From Myxococcus landrumus (GTDB lineage Bacteria; Myxococcota; Myxococcia; Myxococcales; Myxococcaceae), in assembly GCF_017301635.1 (NCBI RefSeq), contig NZ_CP071091.1, positions 7,990,501-8,054,500 of the forward strand: a DNA stretch of 64,000 nucleotides, read 5' to 3'. The notes beneath the pieces were generated by a model. It ran no database searches. It saw only the letters and a program-made list of their open reading frames with translations, and was not told the DNA's origin. This document shows positions 19,004 to 28,324 of this stretch, in pieces. Position 1 is the stretch's first letter. Each line of letters opens with the position of its first letter. The position numbers and the translations under genes are program-made.

Positions 19004-21588
19004 ACAACGGACCTTCGCTCAAGCTCGTCTCCGCGTCTCCTCCGTCGGCCACGTTGACGCTCGCCTCGCCGCTCTCCGGTTGGGCCGCGCGGCTGGACGA
19101 GGTCCCCGACCCGGCCTTCGCCCAGCGCCTCGCCGGCGACGGCGTCGTGGTGGACCCGACCTCCACCGAGCTGCGCGCGCCGTGTGATGGCGTCGTCGTC
19201 TCCGTCCACGCCTCCCGTCATGCGTGCACGGTGCGCGCGGAGACGGGCGCCGAGATTCTCCTGCACATCGGCATCGACACCGTAGAGCTGCGCGGCGAGG
19301 GCTTCACCGCACACGTCCAGCCCGGCCAGCGGGTCCGCGCGGGGGATGTGCTCATTGGCTTCGACCTGGACCTGCTCGCACGCAAGGCGCGCAGCCTCCA
19401 GACGGTTATGCTGGTGGTCAACGCGGAGGGCTACACCGTCACGGAGCGCGTGGAAGGGCGCTCGGTCTCCGTGGGGGAGCCGCTGTTCTCCGTGTCGGGC
19501 AACGCCAGCGCGCCCGTGACGCCGGAGCCCGCGGCGGAGAGCGGCGCGACGCGGCAGGTCCGTTTGCTCATCGCGCACGGCCTGCACGCGCGGCCCGCCG
19601 CCGCCTTCGCCCAGCGCGCCCGCCTTCACGCCGGGGTGGTGCGGGTCTTGTGTCAGGGTCGCACCGCCAATGGAAAGAGTGTCTCCGCGCTCATGGGCCT
19701 GGGCGCCACGCATGGCGACCTGCTCACGCTCCAGGTCGAAGGTGACGCGGCCGAGCACGTGGCGCAGGAGCTGGCGGAGTGGGTGGCGAGCGGACTGGGC
19801 GACCCCACGTCCCCCGTCGCCGAGCCCGTGGCCACCGCGCACGGCGTGAAGCCGATGCCGGTCGCCGTCCCCGTCTTCCAGCCGGGCAAGGAGCTGCTGC
19901 TCGAAGGCGTCGTGGCTTCGCCGGGCTCCGCGGTGGGGCGCGCGGTGCGCGTCGTGGACCTGCCCGTGGACCTGCCGGAGCAGGGGCAGGGTGTGGCGCG
20001 CGAGGAGCAGCGCCTGACGGAGGCGCTCACGCGGGTGCGCCGCGAGCTCGAGGAGTCCATGTCCGGGGCTCCCGGAAGCGGCGGCGCGCGCGTGGAAATC
20101 TTTCGCGCGCACCTGGCGCTGCTCGAGGACCCGGAGCTCACCGAGGCCGCCGGCAAGGAAATCACCTCTGGGCGCTCCGCGGCCTGGGCCTGGCGCACGG
20201 TGATGGAGCGGCAGGCCGCCGTGCTGCTGGGGCTGGAGGACGCGCGGCTGGCCGAGCGCGCCGGAGACCTGCACGACCTGGCCCGGCGCGTGGTGGCCGT
20301 GCTGACGGGGGAGGCCAGCTCGCGCGTCCCATCAGTGCTGCCGCCCGAGGCCATCCTGATTGCCGACGAGCTGCTGCCGTCCGAGCTGGCCTCGCTGGAG
20401 CCGCACCGCATCGCCGGCATCTGCACCGCGCGCGGCGGGCCCACCTCGCATGTGGCCATCCTCGCGGCGGGCATGGGCCTGCCCGCGGTGGTGGCCATGG
20501 GCAACCAGGTGCTGGCCATCCCCGAGGGCGCGCCGCTGGTCCTCGATGGAGACCGGGGCGAGGTGCGCGTGTTTCCGACCGAGGAGACGCGCGAGTCCAC
20601 CCGCCGCGCGATGGTGGCGCGCGCCGCTCACCGCCGTGCCCACCTGGCCACGGCGCATGAGGACTGTCGCACCGCGGATGGGGTCCGCATCGAAGTGGTC
20701 GCGAACCTGGGCCGGCCGGGTGAGGCCGTCACGGCGCGCGACAAGGGCGCGGAGGGCTGTGGCCTGCTCCGCACGGAGTTCCTCTTCCTGGAGCGCGTGC
20801 GAGCGCCCAGCGAGGACGAGCAGTTGGCGCGCTATCAGGAAATCGCCGACGCGATGGGCGGGCGCCACGTCGTCATCCGCACGCTGGACGTCGGCGGAGA
20901 CAAGCCGCTCGCGTACCTGCCGCTGCCGCACGAGGACAACCCGGTGTTGGGCCTGCGCGGCGTGCGCGTGTCGCTGCGAGAGCCGGAGCTGCTGCGCACG
21001 CAGCTTCGCGCCATCCTCCGCGTCCGGCCCGCGGGCGTCTGCCGCATCATGGTGCCGATGGTGACGACGCGCGCGGAGCTGCGCGCCGTGCGCGCCATGG
21101 TCGACGCCGAGCGCCAGGCCCTGGGCATCTCCACGCCCGTGCTCTTGGGGGCGATGGTGGAGGTGCCCGCGGCGGCGGTGCTCGCGGACCAGCTCGCGGC
21201 CGACGCGGACTTCCTGTCCATCGGCACCAATGACCTCACGCAGTACGTGCTGGCCGTGGACCGCGGCAATCCGCACCTGGCCGCGCGGCTGGATGGCCTG
21301 CACCCGGGCGTGCTGCGACTGGTGGCGAAGACGGTGGAGGGCGCGCGTCTGCGCGGCCGGCCGGTGGCGGTGTGCGGCGGCGTGGCGTCGGAGCCTCGGG
21401 CGGCGCCGCTGCTCATCGGCCTGGGCGTCACGGAGCTGTCCGCCACGCCCGCGGTGGTCCCTGACTTGAAGGCGTTCATTCGCACGTTGTCGTTGCCCCG
21501 CTGCGAGCAGGTGGCGCGCGAGGCCCTGAAGCTGGAGAGCGCGGAGGCGGTCCGCGCTCTGGTGTCGAGCACCTGGCCTGGGCTCTAG
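19000..21588 (+). CDS. PTS fusion protein EIIA(Glc-type)-HPr-EI
   Basis: 862 residues; ATG at 19000 within the murQ stop. Domain order: EIIA of the glucose/GlcNAc group (about 20-165) with active His89 in LLHIGIDTVEL; HPr (about 185-270) with His196 in HGLHARPAA; enzyme I (about 300-862) with the phospho-His484 in GGPTSHVAILA, the PEP-binding LLRTEFLFLER, and SIGTNDLTQYVLAVDRGN. One protein thus carries phosphate from PEP all the way to the permease. It matches NagF/FruB-like multidomain PTS proteins. With the EIICB gene 27 bases downstream the relay is complete, and no separate EI or HPr is required. Confidence 0.95.
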   Translation: MNNGPSLKLVSASPPSATLTLASPLSGWAARLDEVPDPAFAQRLAGDGVVVDPTSTELRAPCDGVVVSVHASRHACTVRAETGAEILLHIGIDTVELRGEGFTAHVQPGQRVRAGDVLIGFDLDLLARKARSLQTVMLVVNAEGYTVTERVEGRSVSVGEPLFSVSGNASAPVTPEPAAESGATRQVRLLIAHGLHARPAAAFAQRARLHAGVVRVLCQGRTANGKSVSALMGLGATHGDLLTLQVEGDAAEHVAQELAEWVASGLGDPTSPVAEPVATAHGVKPMPVAVPVFQPGKELLLEGVVASPGSAVGRAVRVVDLPVDLPEQGQGVAREEQRLTEALTRVRRELEESMSGAPGSGGARVEIFRAHLALLEDPELTEAAGKEITSGRSAAWAWRTVMERQAAVLLGLEDARLAERAGDLHDLARRVVAVLTGEASSRVPSVLPPEAILIADELLPSELASLEPHRIAGICTARGGPTSHVAILAAGMGLPAVVAMGNQVLAIPEGAPLVLDGDRGEVRVFPTEETRESTRRAMVARAAHRRAHLATAHEDCRTADGVRIEVVANLGRPGEAVTARDKGAEGCGLLRTEFLFLERVRAPSEDEQLARYQEIADAMGGRHVVIRTLDVGGDKPLAYLPLPHEDNPVLGLRGVRVSLREPELLRTQLRAILRVRPAGVCRIMVPMVTTRAELRAVRAMVDAERQALGISTPVLLGAMVEVPAAAVLADQLAADADFLSIGTNDLTQYVLAVDRGNPHLAARLDGLHPGVLRLVAKTVEGARLRGRPVAVCGGVASEPRAAPLLIGLGVTELSATPAVVPDLKAFIRTLSLPRCEQVAREALKLESAEAVRALVSSTWPGL

Positions 21589-21615
21589 GCCCGGCCCCAA
21601 CAACGGAGGTACGTC

Positions 21616-23340
21616 GTGGTGAGCAACTCGTTTGCTGGAGTGCAGCAGCTCGGGCGCGCGTTGATGCTGCCCATTGCCGTGCTACCCATCGCGGGCCTCT
21701 TGCTGCGATTGGGACAGCCGGACTTGTTGAACGTGGCGTTTGTCGCCGCGGCGGGAGACGCCATCTTCTCCCACCTCGGCTTGTTGTTCGCCGTGGGCGT
21801 GGCGGTGGGCTTCGCCAAGGAGAACCACGGCGCCGCGGCCCTCGCGGGCGCGGTGGGCTACTTCATCGTCATCGAAGGCACCAAGGTGATGGTCTCCGCT
21901 CCCGCCGACCTGGTGGCGGGGCTGGATGGCGCCGCCCGCGATTTGGCCCTGGTGAACTTCAAGGCCAAGCTGGCGTCGAAAATCAGCACCCCCGTGGGCA
22001 TCCTCTCCGGTGTCACCGCGGGCCTGCTCTACAACCGCTTCAAGGACATGAAGCTGCCGGACTACCTGGCGTTCTTCGGCGGACGCCGGTTCGTCCCCAT
22101 CATCACCGGCTTCGTGTGTCTGGGATTCGCCCTGGCGTTTGGTATTGGCTGGCCCGTCGTGGAGGCCGCGCTGGACGGCGCCTCCCGCGCGGTGGTGTCC
22201 GCCGGAAGCCTGGGCTTGTTCCTGTATGGCTTCTTCAACCGGCTGCTCATCGTCACGGGCCTGCACCACATCATCAACAATCTGGCCTGGTTCGTGATTG
22301 GCGACTTCAACGGCGCCACCGGAGACTTGAAGCGCTTCTTCGCCGGAGACCCGTCCGCGGGCGCGATGATGGCGGGCTTCTTCCCGGTGATGATGTTCGG
22401 TCTGCCGGCCGCGTGTCTGGCCATGTACCACGCGGCGCCCAAGAAGAACCGCGCCAAGGTGGGCGGCGTGCTCCTCTCCATGGCGCTCACCGCCGCGCTG
22501 ACGGGTGTCACCGAGCCGGTAGAGTTCGCGTTCATGTTCCTGGCCCCGCCGCTCTACCTGCTCCACGCGGTCCTCACGGGCCTGTCGCACGTCATCATGA
22601 ACCTGCTCAACGTGAAGCTGGGCTTCGGCTTCTCCGCGGGTCTGTTCGACTACGTGCTGAACTACAAGCTGGCCACGCAGCCGCTGCTGCTCCTGCCGGT
22701 GGGCTTCGCCTACGCGGGCGTCTACTACGGCGTGTTCCGCTTCGTCATCGCCCGCTTCAACCTCAAGACGCTGGGCCGCGAGGACGAGACGGAGACGGCG
22801 GTCGAGTCGGGCGTGGTGGCTCCGGGGCTCCCCGTGCCGGCGCTGGCCCGGGGCGAGGCGTACCTGCGAGCGCTCGGGGGCTTCGGCAACCTGAAGGAAG
22901 TGGATGCCTGCACCACGCGGCTGCGCCTCCAGGTGGTGGACAGCGACCGGGTGGATGAGTCCGCGCTCAAGCAGCTCGGCGCCCGAGGCGTGCTGCGCCC
23001 GGCGAAGGGCAGCGTGCAGGTCATCATCGGACCGGAGGCGGACCAGCTCGCCGGTGAAGTCAAACGGGCCCTCCAGAACGCCGCGGCCCCCGTGGGCTCC
23101 GAGCACCGCGTGCTGGCGCGCGCCATGCTGGAAGCGCTGGGCGGACCGAGCAACGTGCGCGTCGTGGACAGCTGCACCACCCGCGTGCGGCTGAGCGTCG
23201 CGGATTCCCACCTGGTGAATGACGCGAAGCTCCAGGGCCTGGGAACGCGGGGCGTGGTGAAGCCCGTCAATGGCAGTGTGCAGGTCATCCTGGGGCCCAC
23301 CGCGGAGCGTGTCGCGGATGAGCTCCGCTCGATGCTCTAG
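21616..23340 (+). CDS. PTS permease EIICBB, N-acetylglucosamine type with two EIIB domains
   Basis: 574 residues, GTG start (21616, or 21619) after ACGGAGGT. The N-terminal ~370 residues are an EIIC membrane domain of the glucose/GlcNAc family (QQLGRALMLPIAVLPIAGLLL, RLLIVTGLHHIINNLAWF, TGVTEPVEFAFMFLAPPLYL). Two EIIB domains follow: residues ~405-480 with phospho-Cys432 in DACTTRLR, and ~490-574 with Cys520 in DSCTTRVRL. The usual NagE has one EIIB and a C-terminal EIIA; here EIIA is on the preceding gene and EIIB is doubled. Imports and phosphorylates GlcNAc; MurNAc as a second substrate is possible because murQ is in the operon. Confidence 0.93.
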   Translation: MVSNSFAGVQQLGRALMLPIAVLPIAGLLLRLGQPDLLNVAFVAAAGDAIFSHLGLLFAVGVAVGFAKENHGAAALAGAVGYFIVIEGTKVMVSAPADLVAGLDGAARDLALVNFKAKLASKISTPVGILSGVTAGLLYNRFKDMKLPDYLAFFGGRRFVPIITGFVCLGFALAFGIGWPVVEAALDGASRAVVSAGSLGLFLYGFFNRLLIVTGLHHIINNLAWFVIGDFNGATGDLKRFFAGDPSAGAMMAGFFPVMMFGLPAACLAMYHAAPKKNRAKVGGVLLSMALTAALTGVTEPVEFAFMFLAPPLYLLHAVLTGLSHVIMNLLNVKLGFGFSAGLFDYVLNYKLATQPLLLLPVGFAYAGVYYGVFRFVIARFNLKTLGREDETETAVESGVVAPGLPVPALARGEAYLRALGGFGNLKEVDACTTRLRLQVVDSDRVDESALKQLGARGVLRPAKGSVQVIIGPEADQLAGEVKRALQNAAAPVGSEHRVLARAMLEALGGPSNVRVVDSCTTRVRLSVADSHLVNDAKLQGLGTRGVVKPVNGSVQVILGPTAERVADELRSML

Positions 23341-23373
23341 CCGTCGATTTCCATAACCCATTTCAAACCCTTC

Positions 23374-23398
23374 GAGCCTCTTTCCCGGAAAGAGGCTC
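23374..23398. terminator. Perfect intercistronic hairpin between PTS permease and porin genes
   Basis: GAGCCTCTTTC (23374-23384) and GAAAGAGGCTC (23388-23398) form an 11-bp perfect stem with a CCG loop. No T-run follows and the porin ribosome site begins 16 bases later, so it may be a partial terminator or a stabilising/processing hairpin that sets porin expression apart from the PTS genes. Confidence 0.6.
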
Positions 23399-23426
23399 TG
23401 GCCGTGCCTTGTCCGGAGGTTCAACC

Positions 23427-24803
23427 ATGATGGCTCGTGGCTGTTCAGTCTCGTCGTCTGTTGTGGGTTCCTCGCGCCTGTGGCTGCTGGCGCTCGCCGT
23501 GATGCTCTCGCTCCCCGCGCGGGCTCAATCCCTGTCGGAGCGGCTGGACTTCTCGATGTATGGCCGCGTCGGGGTGGGTTGGGCGCCCACGAGCGGTGAG
23601 TTCATCCAGGGAAAGACTTTCAACCTCACGGGGCGCTCCGTGGGTGGCCGCCTGGAGGAGGGCGACTACCTGGAGCTCACCATGAAGTTCCACCTGCTCA
23701 AGCCCGCCGCGGACGCGGGCCCGGACGCGCCCTATGCGTACGCGGTGCTGACGCCGGCGATGTGGGCCGACAACGGCCTCTTCATCGGTCTGACGAGCAA
23801 CCGCTTCAGCTCGACGCTGGCCACGGAGCTGGGTGAGGCGTACGTCGCGGCGGGCAACATCGTCGTCCCCGGACTGCGCTTCTGGGGCGGCGTGCGCTTC
23901 TACCGTGGCACCAACGTGTACCTGGCGGACTACTGGTACTTCAACAACCTGTCCTCGCAGGGCGTGGGCGTGGGGTACGGCCCGCTGGAGCTGGCGGTGC
24001 TGCTCCAGACATCCGCCAGCCTGTCCGAGTACGTGGTGGACGTGGACGGTGACGGCAAGCCGGACCGCCGCCGCCAGCGCACCGTGGTGGTGGGCCAGTA
24101 CGTGAAGAACTTCGAGGCCAAGCACTCGCTGCACCTCCTGGCGGAGTTCCACCGGCTGCCCGAGACGACGCTCTCGAGCTCCAACAACACCGCCGTCCAG
24201 CCCGCGGACCAGGGCGCCGTCCTGGGCGCGAAGTTCCACATGGACATGGGCAACGGCAGCTTCAACGACACCTCCGTGCGCTTCGGCAGCCGCATCGCCA
24301 ACGGCAGCCTGGGCGGCGTGCCCACCTGGAACACGTACGGCCTGGCCGCGCCCAACGGCCGCTTCTCCGGCGCGTACGGCGTGGAGGTGGTGAACCACAT
24401 GCTCTACAACATCAACCCGCTGGTGAGCGTGAACGCCTACGGCACCCTGCACGCGGGCCGGGGCGCCAGCGGCGCGGAGGCCGACCGGTACGTCGAGTAC
24501 GCGGTGGGCGCGCAGAGCACGCTGTATCTCCACGACCAGTTCCACCTGGTCAACGAGGCCAGCTTCCAGGGCTTCCGCCAGGGTCAGCAGAAGTACGCGA
24601 CGGTGACGAAGCTGTCGCTGGTGCCCACGCTGGTCCCCACCGGCAAGCGCGACGTCTGGGCGCGTCCCCACCTGCGCCTGTTCTACACGCTGGCCATCCA
24701 CAACCAGGCCGCGGTCGACCGCCTCATCTCGCCCTACCTCCAGTCCGTGGGCGACTCGCGCGTGGGCCACTACCTGGGCGCTCGCGTCGAGTGGTGGCTC
24801 TAG
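23427..24803 (+). CDS. LamB/ScrY-like outer-membrane sugar porin
   Basis: 458 residues; ATG at 23427 (or 23430) after CGGAGGT. A signal peptide ending near SLPARAQS is followed by the maltoporin-type opening LDFSMYGRVGVGWAP and a beta-barrel pattern of alternating residues, and the protein ends in GARVEWWL, a terminal strand with an aromatic/hydrophobic last residue needed for barrel assembly. The likely job is passage of chito-oligosaccharides or GlcNAc across the outer membrane, given the PTS upstream and hexosaminidase downstream. Confidence 0.88.
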   Translation: MMARGCSVSSSVVGSSRLWLLALAVMLSLPARAQSLSERLDFSMYGRVGVGWAPTSGEFIQGKTFNLTGRSVGGRLEEGDYLELTMKFHLLKPAADAGPDAPYAYAVLTPAMWADNGLFIGLTSNRFSSTLATELGEAYVAAGNIVVPGLRFWGGVRFYRGTNVYLADYWYFNNLSSQGVGVGYGPLELAVLLQTSASLSEYVVDVDGDGKPDRRRQRTVVVGQYVKNFEAKHSLHLLAEFHRLPETTLSSSNNTAVQPADQGAVLGAKFHMDMGNGSFNDTSVRFGSRIANGSLGGVPTWNTYGLAAPNGRFSGAYGVEVVNHMLYNINPLVSVNAYGTLHAGRGASGAEADRYVEYAVGAQSTLYLHDQFHLVNEASFQGFRQGQQKYATVTKLSLVPTLVPTGKRDVWARPHLRLFYTLAIHNQAAVDRLISPYLQSVGDSRVGHYLGARVEWWL

Positions 24804-24877
24804 GAGCCGCCGCGCCGTCCCTCACACCCCAACCCCCTTCGGCAGTGCCGCATTCAACGCCGTGAAAGGAGTCTCCG

Positions 24878-27577
24878 ATGAAACGCCTTTTGACGAGTCT
24901 CGTGGTGATGTCGTTGTTCCTGACCGGCTGTCGCAACCCGACGGAGCTCGCCGTCGAGTGGGTGCCGGTGGACAACTCGGTGGGAAGCTGGAAGTTCTTC
25001 CGCTCGGAGTTCACGCTCCAGAACAAGGGCTCACGGGAGCTGGGCTCGAGCGGATGGAAGCTCTACTTCAGCTTCGTACGCCGCATCCTCGACGAAGGGG
25101 AGGGGGACGAGACCGGCATCCAGGCGCTCGCGGCACAGGGCATCCGCATCTCCAAGGCCAGTGATGCGAAGAGCGGCGACTACTGGGTGCTGGAGCCGCT
25201 CCCCCACTTCGTCCCCATCAAGCCGGGGCAGAAGCGCACGGTGTCGGTGCTGGCCTCCGACTGGGCCATCCTCAAGGCCGACGCGCCCGCCGCGTTCCAC
25301 GTCGTCTTCGAGGGCGGCCCCTTCCAGGACGACCTCTCCGTCGCGGTGCCCGCCACCGTGAAGCTGAACGCGGCGGACCCGAAGCAGACCACGCGCTTCG
25401 AGGGCGACGTGATGCCCGTGCAGACGCCGGGCCTGCGCTATGCGGAGAACCCGTCCTTCCAGGCGTTGGACCTGAAGGCGCGGCTGCTGCCCTCGCCCCG
25501 CAACGTCGTGGTGGGAGAGGGCCGGGTGGCGCTCCGAGGCTCCGTGGCCATCGGCCACGCGCCGGGGCTGACGGGTGAAGCGGCCTATCTCGCCGCGGCG
25601 CTCGGAGACGTGCTCGCCGCGCCCGTCACCACGCGCGAGGCGGGGCAGGACGACGGCCGGGACACCATCCACCTGAGCATCAACGCCTCGCTCGACGTGG
25701 ACGGTGACGGCGCGAAGGACGCGGAAGGGTACACGCTGAAGGTGGATGACAGCGGCGTATCGGTGGTGGGCTCCGACGCGGCGGGTGTTTTCTACGGCAT
25801 CCAGACGCTGCGGCAGTTGGTGCCGGCGGAGGCGTACCAGGCCTCCGCGAATCCCGCGAACCGGCTGACGGAGGTGTCCCTGCCGGAGGCGCACATCACC
25901 GACGTGCCGGGCTTCTCCTACCGGGGCATGAGCCTGGATGTCTCGCGTCACTTCCAGACGAAGGAGACGGTGAAGAAGCTGCTGGACGTGCTGTCCCACT
26001 ACAAGGTGAACGCGCTGCACCTGCGGCTCGCGGATGACGAGGGGTGGCGCATCGAGATTCCGGGCATCCCGGAGCTGACCACCTACGGCGCGAAGCGCGG
26101 CTATGACCTGAAGGAGACGTCCATGCTCCAGATGGGCATGGGCAGCGGCAACGACCTGGACACCGGCGACCGCGTGGCCTTCAAGGCGCGCACGGCCACC
26201 GAGGCCAACGGCGGCGTGGCGCCGCGCTTTCAAGGCTTCGAGCAGGCGACGCTCAACTTCGTGGGCGACGGCAGCGGCTACTACACGGTGAAGGACTACG
26301 AGGAGATTCTCGCGTACGCGGCCGAGCGTCACATCGACGTGATTCCCGAAATCGACATGCCGGGACATGCCCGCGCCGCGGTGAAGTCGATGGAGCATCG
26401 CTACCGCACGCTCAAGGACACGGACCCGGTGCGCGCGGCGGAGTACCGGCTGGTGGACCCGGCGGACACGTCGAAACACACCAGCGTGCAGATGTACACG
26501 GACAACTTCGTCAACCCGTGCCTCGAGACGACGTATGCGTTCCTGACCAAGGTGGCGCAGGAGCTGAAGGCCCGTCACGACGCGGTGCCGGGCGCGAAGC
26601 TGGTGGCCATCCACGCCGGTGGCGACGAGCTGCCGTCGCTGTCGGGCAACGTGTGGTGGCAGGGCTCGCCCCTGTGCAAGGCGAACCCGGAGACGCGGGA
26701 GCTGAGCGACACGCAGCTCTTCAACCGCTTCTTCCAGCGCTGGGGCGGCATCATCACCGCGACGGGCGCGGCGGCCACGGGCTGGGATGACATCATCCAC
26801 CACGGCCTCACCCTGCCGGGCTTCATCCCCATGCCGTGGAGCAATGTGTGGGGTTGGGGCCGCGAGGATGACGCGTACAAGTACGCGAACCAGGGGTATC
26901 GCGTGATTCTGTCGCACGCGACGAACCTCTACATGGACCTGGCGTACAACAAGGACCCGGACGAGCCCGGCTACTACTGGGCCAACTTCGTCGACGAGAA
27001 GAAGACCTTCGAGTACCGGCCGTTCGACGTGTACGTCAACGGCACGCATGACCGGATGGGCAACGCCATCGACCCGAGCGCCTGGGCCAACAAGGAGAAG
27101 CTCACGGCGGAGGGCCGCAAGAACATCATCGGCATGCACGGGCTCCTCTTCGCGGAGAACCTCAAGTCGCCGCAGGTGATGGAGTACCTGGCGTTCCCGA
27201 AGATTCTCGGCGTGGCGGAGCGCGCCTGGAACCCGGAGCTGCCCGCGCCCGACCAGATGCCCGCGCTGTGGGCCCGCTTTGCCAACAGCCTGGGCCAGGC
27301 CGTGCTGCCCCGGCTGAGCGCCTACCGTCCGGTGGACCTGCGCGGCGAGCTGACCGAGAGCGTGGGCGTGAACTACCGCATCCCGCTGCCGGGTGCGCAG
27401 CGCTCGGGCGGGAAGGTGCACGCCAACGTGCGCTACCCGGGGCTCGCCATCGAGTACTCCGTGAATGGCGGACGCTCCTGGTCGACGTACTCGAAGGCCT
27501 TCAGCGCGTCGGGTCGCGTGCTCTTGCGCGCCCGCGCGAGCGATGGCCGTACCAGTCGTGAGGTCGAGCTGAACTGA
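24878..27577 (+). CDS. GH20 beta-N-acetylhexosaminidase lipoprotein
   Basis: 899 residues from the ATG at 24878 after AAAGGAG. The lipobox LFLTGCRN shows lipid anchoring. Domain order: an N-terminal carbohydrate-binding (CHB_HEX-like) domain (~30-170; SWKFFRSEFTLQNKGSRELG), a small GH20b domain (~200-330), the catalytic barrel (~340-760) with HAGGDE at residues 579-584 holding the catalytic Asp-Glu pair, and a C-terminal CHB_HEX_C-like domain (~800-899). Splits GlcNAc from chito-oligosaccharide ends in the periplasm. Two long inserts near residues 410-450 and 690-730 are typical of the chitobiase branch. Confidence 0.94.
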   Translation: MKRLLTSLVVMSLFLTGCRNPTELAVEWVPVDNSVGSWKFFRSEFTLQNKGSRELGSSGWKLYFSFVRRILDEGEGDETGIQALAAQGIRISKASDAKSGDYWVLEPLPHFVPIKPGQKRTVSVLASDWAILKADAPAAFHVVFEGGPFQDDLSVAVPATVKLNAADPKQTTRFEGDVMPVQTPGLRYAENPSFQALDLKARLLPSPRNVVVGEGRVALRGSVAIGHAPGLTGEAAYLAAALGDVLAAPVTTREAGQDDGRDTIHLSINASLDVDGDGAKDAEGYTLKVDDSGVSVVGSDAAGVFYGIQTLRQLVPAEAYQASANPANRLTEVSLPEAHITDVPGFSYRGMSLDVSRHFQTKETVKKLLDVLSHYKVNALHLRLADDEGWRIEIPGIPELTTYGAKRGYDLKETSMLQMGMGSGNDLDTGDRVAFKARTATEANGGVAPRFQGFEQATLNFVGDGSGYYTVKDYEEILAYAAERHIDVIPEIDMPGHARAAVKSMEHRYRTLKDTDPVRAAEYRLVDPADTSKHTSVQMYTDNFVNPCLETTYAFLTKVAQELKARHDAVPGAKLVAIHAGGDELPSLSGNVWWQGSPLCKANPETRELSDTQLFNRFFQRWGGIITATGAAATGWDDIIHHGLTLPGFIPMPWSNVWGWGREDDAYKYANQGYRVILSHATNLYMDLAYNKDPDEPGYYWANFVDEKKTFEYRPFDVYVNGTHDRMGNAIDPSAWANKEKLTAEGRKNIIGMHGLLFAENLKSPQVMEYLAFPKILGVAERAWNPELPAPDQMPALWARFANSLGQAVLPRLSAYRPVDLRGELTESVGVNYRIPLPGAQRSGGKVHANVRYPGLAIEYSVNGGRSWSTYSKAFSASGRVLLRARASDGRTSREVELN

Positions 27578-27588
27578 AGTGTGGGTGA

Positions 27589-27620
27589 CCTGGCCCACCG
27601 GAGGTTCCCGGTGGGCCAGG
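27589..27620. terminator. Strong hairpin downstream of hexosaminidase gene
   Basis: CCTGGCCCACCGG (27589-27601) and CCGGTGGGCCAGG (27608-27620) are 13-bp perfect arms with a 6-base loop, 11 bases past the stop. It lies ahead of the sigma factor ATG and argues against the earlier GTG at 27581 as its start. Confidence 0.75.
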
Positions 27621-27643
27621 CCGCCCCTGAAGTCGGAGGTGCC

Positions 27644-28192
27644 ATGGCGACTGCCAAGCTCGGTGTCGAAGCGCCGCGGGTTCGAGATGCGACGGGAGGA
27701 AATCCGGCTGCGGTGGGAGCGTTGCTGGCGGAGTTGATGCCACGGGTGAGGACGCGGGTGCGCTGTCTGGTGCACCGGGATTCGGAAGTGGATGACGTGA
27801 CGCAGGAGGCGCTGGTCGCCATCTTCCGAGGGCTGCGCAGCTACCGGGGAGAAGGGGCCTTCGTATCCTGGGCGGACCAGGTGGTGCGGCGGGTGAGCTT
27901 CGCGGCGTCGCGTCGCGCGCGCATCGAACGGCGAAGGCGGGACGAAGTCTGTGCCCAGGTGTTGGAGCCCTGTGAGGGCGCGGAGCAGGAGGACTGTCTG
28001 CTGCGGCGGAAGGTGGAGCTGCTATTGAAGCGGCTCCCCGACGAGCAGCGCAGGGCGCTGGTGCTGCACCACCTGCAAGGGATGAGCGTCCCGGAGCTGG
28101 CGGATGCGCTGGCGGTGCCCTTCGAGACGGTGCGCAGCCGGCTGCGATTGGGGCGCGCGCACCTGCGCTCGCTGGCCTGTATCGACCAATAG
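27644..28192 (+). CDS. ECF-type RNA polymerase sigma factor
   Basis: 182 residues from the ATG at 27644 after CGGAGGT. Region 2 is seen in LVHRDSEVDDVTQEALVAIFRGLRSYRGEG-FVSWADQVVRRVSF (in parts) and region 4 in LLLKRLPDEQRRALVLHHLQGMSVPELADALAVPFETVRSRLRLGR (in parts). No anti-sigma gene is next to it and no C-terminal extension is present. It lies between the hexosaminidase and a second chitinase, separated from the former by a strong hairpin, so it may direct the downstream chitinase or the locus; this is inference. Confidence 0.9.
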   Translation: MATAKLGVEAPRVRDATGGNPAAVGALLAELMPRVRTRVRCLVHRDSEVDDVTQEALVAIFRGLRSYRGEGAFVSWADQVVRRVSFAASRRARIERRRRDEVCAQVLEPCEGAEQEDCLLRRKVELLLKRLPDEQRRALVLHHLQGMSVPELADALAVPFETVRSRLRLGRAHLRSLACIDQ

Positions 28193-28324
28193 CGGATGCG
28201 CGGCTCGCCTTGGAGTGCGAGTGACCCGAAGCGCTGAAGTTCGCTCTCTCTGACATGGGGCGGTTGGCCCCGAATTCCGGCGCGCTGTTCTGGCGAGCCG
28301 TTGAGCTCAATCAAGGAGAGCGAG

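Noticed and set aside
25031-27775. 914-codon open frame on the minus strand
   Set aside because: Antisense of the hexosaminidase, same reasons.
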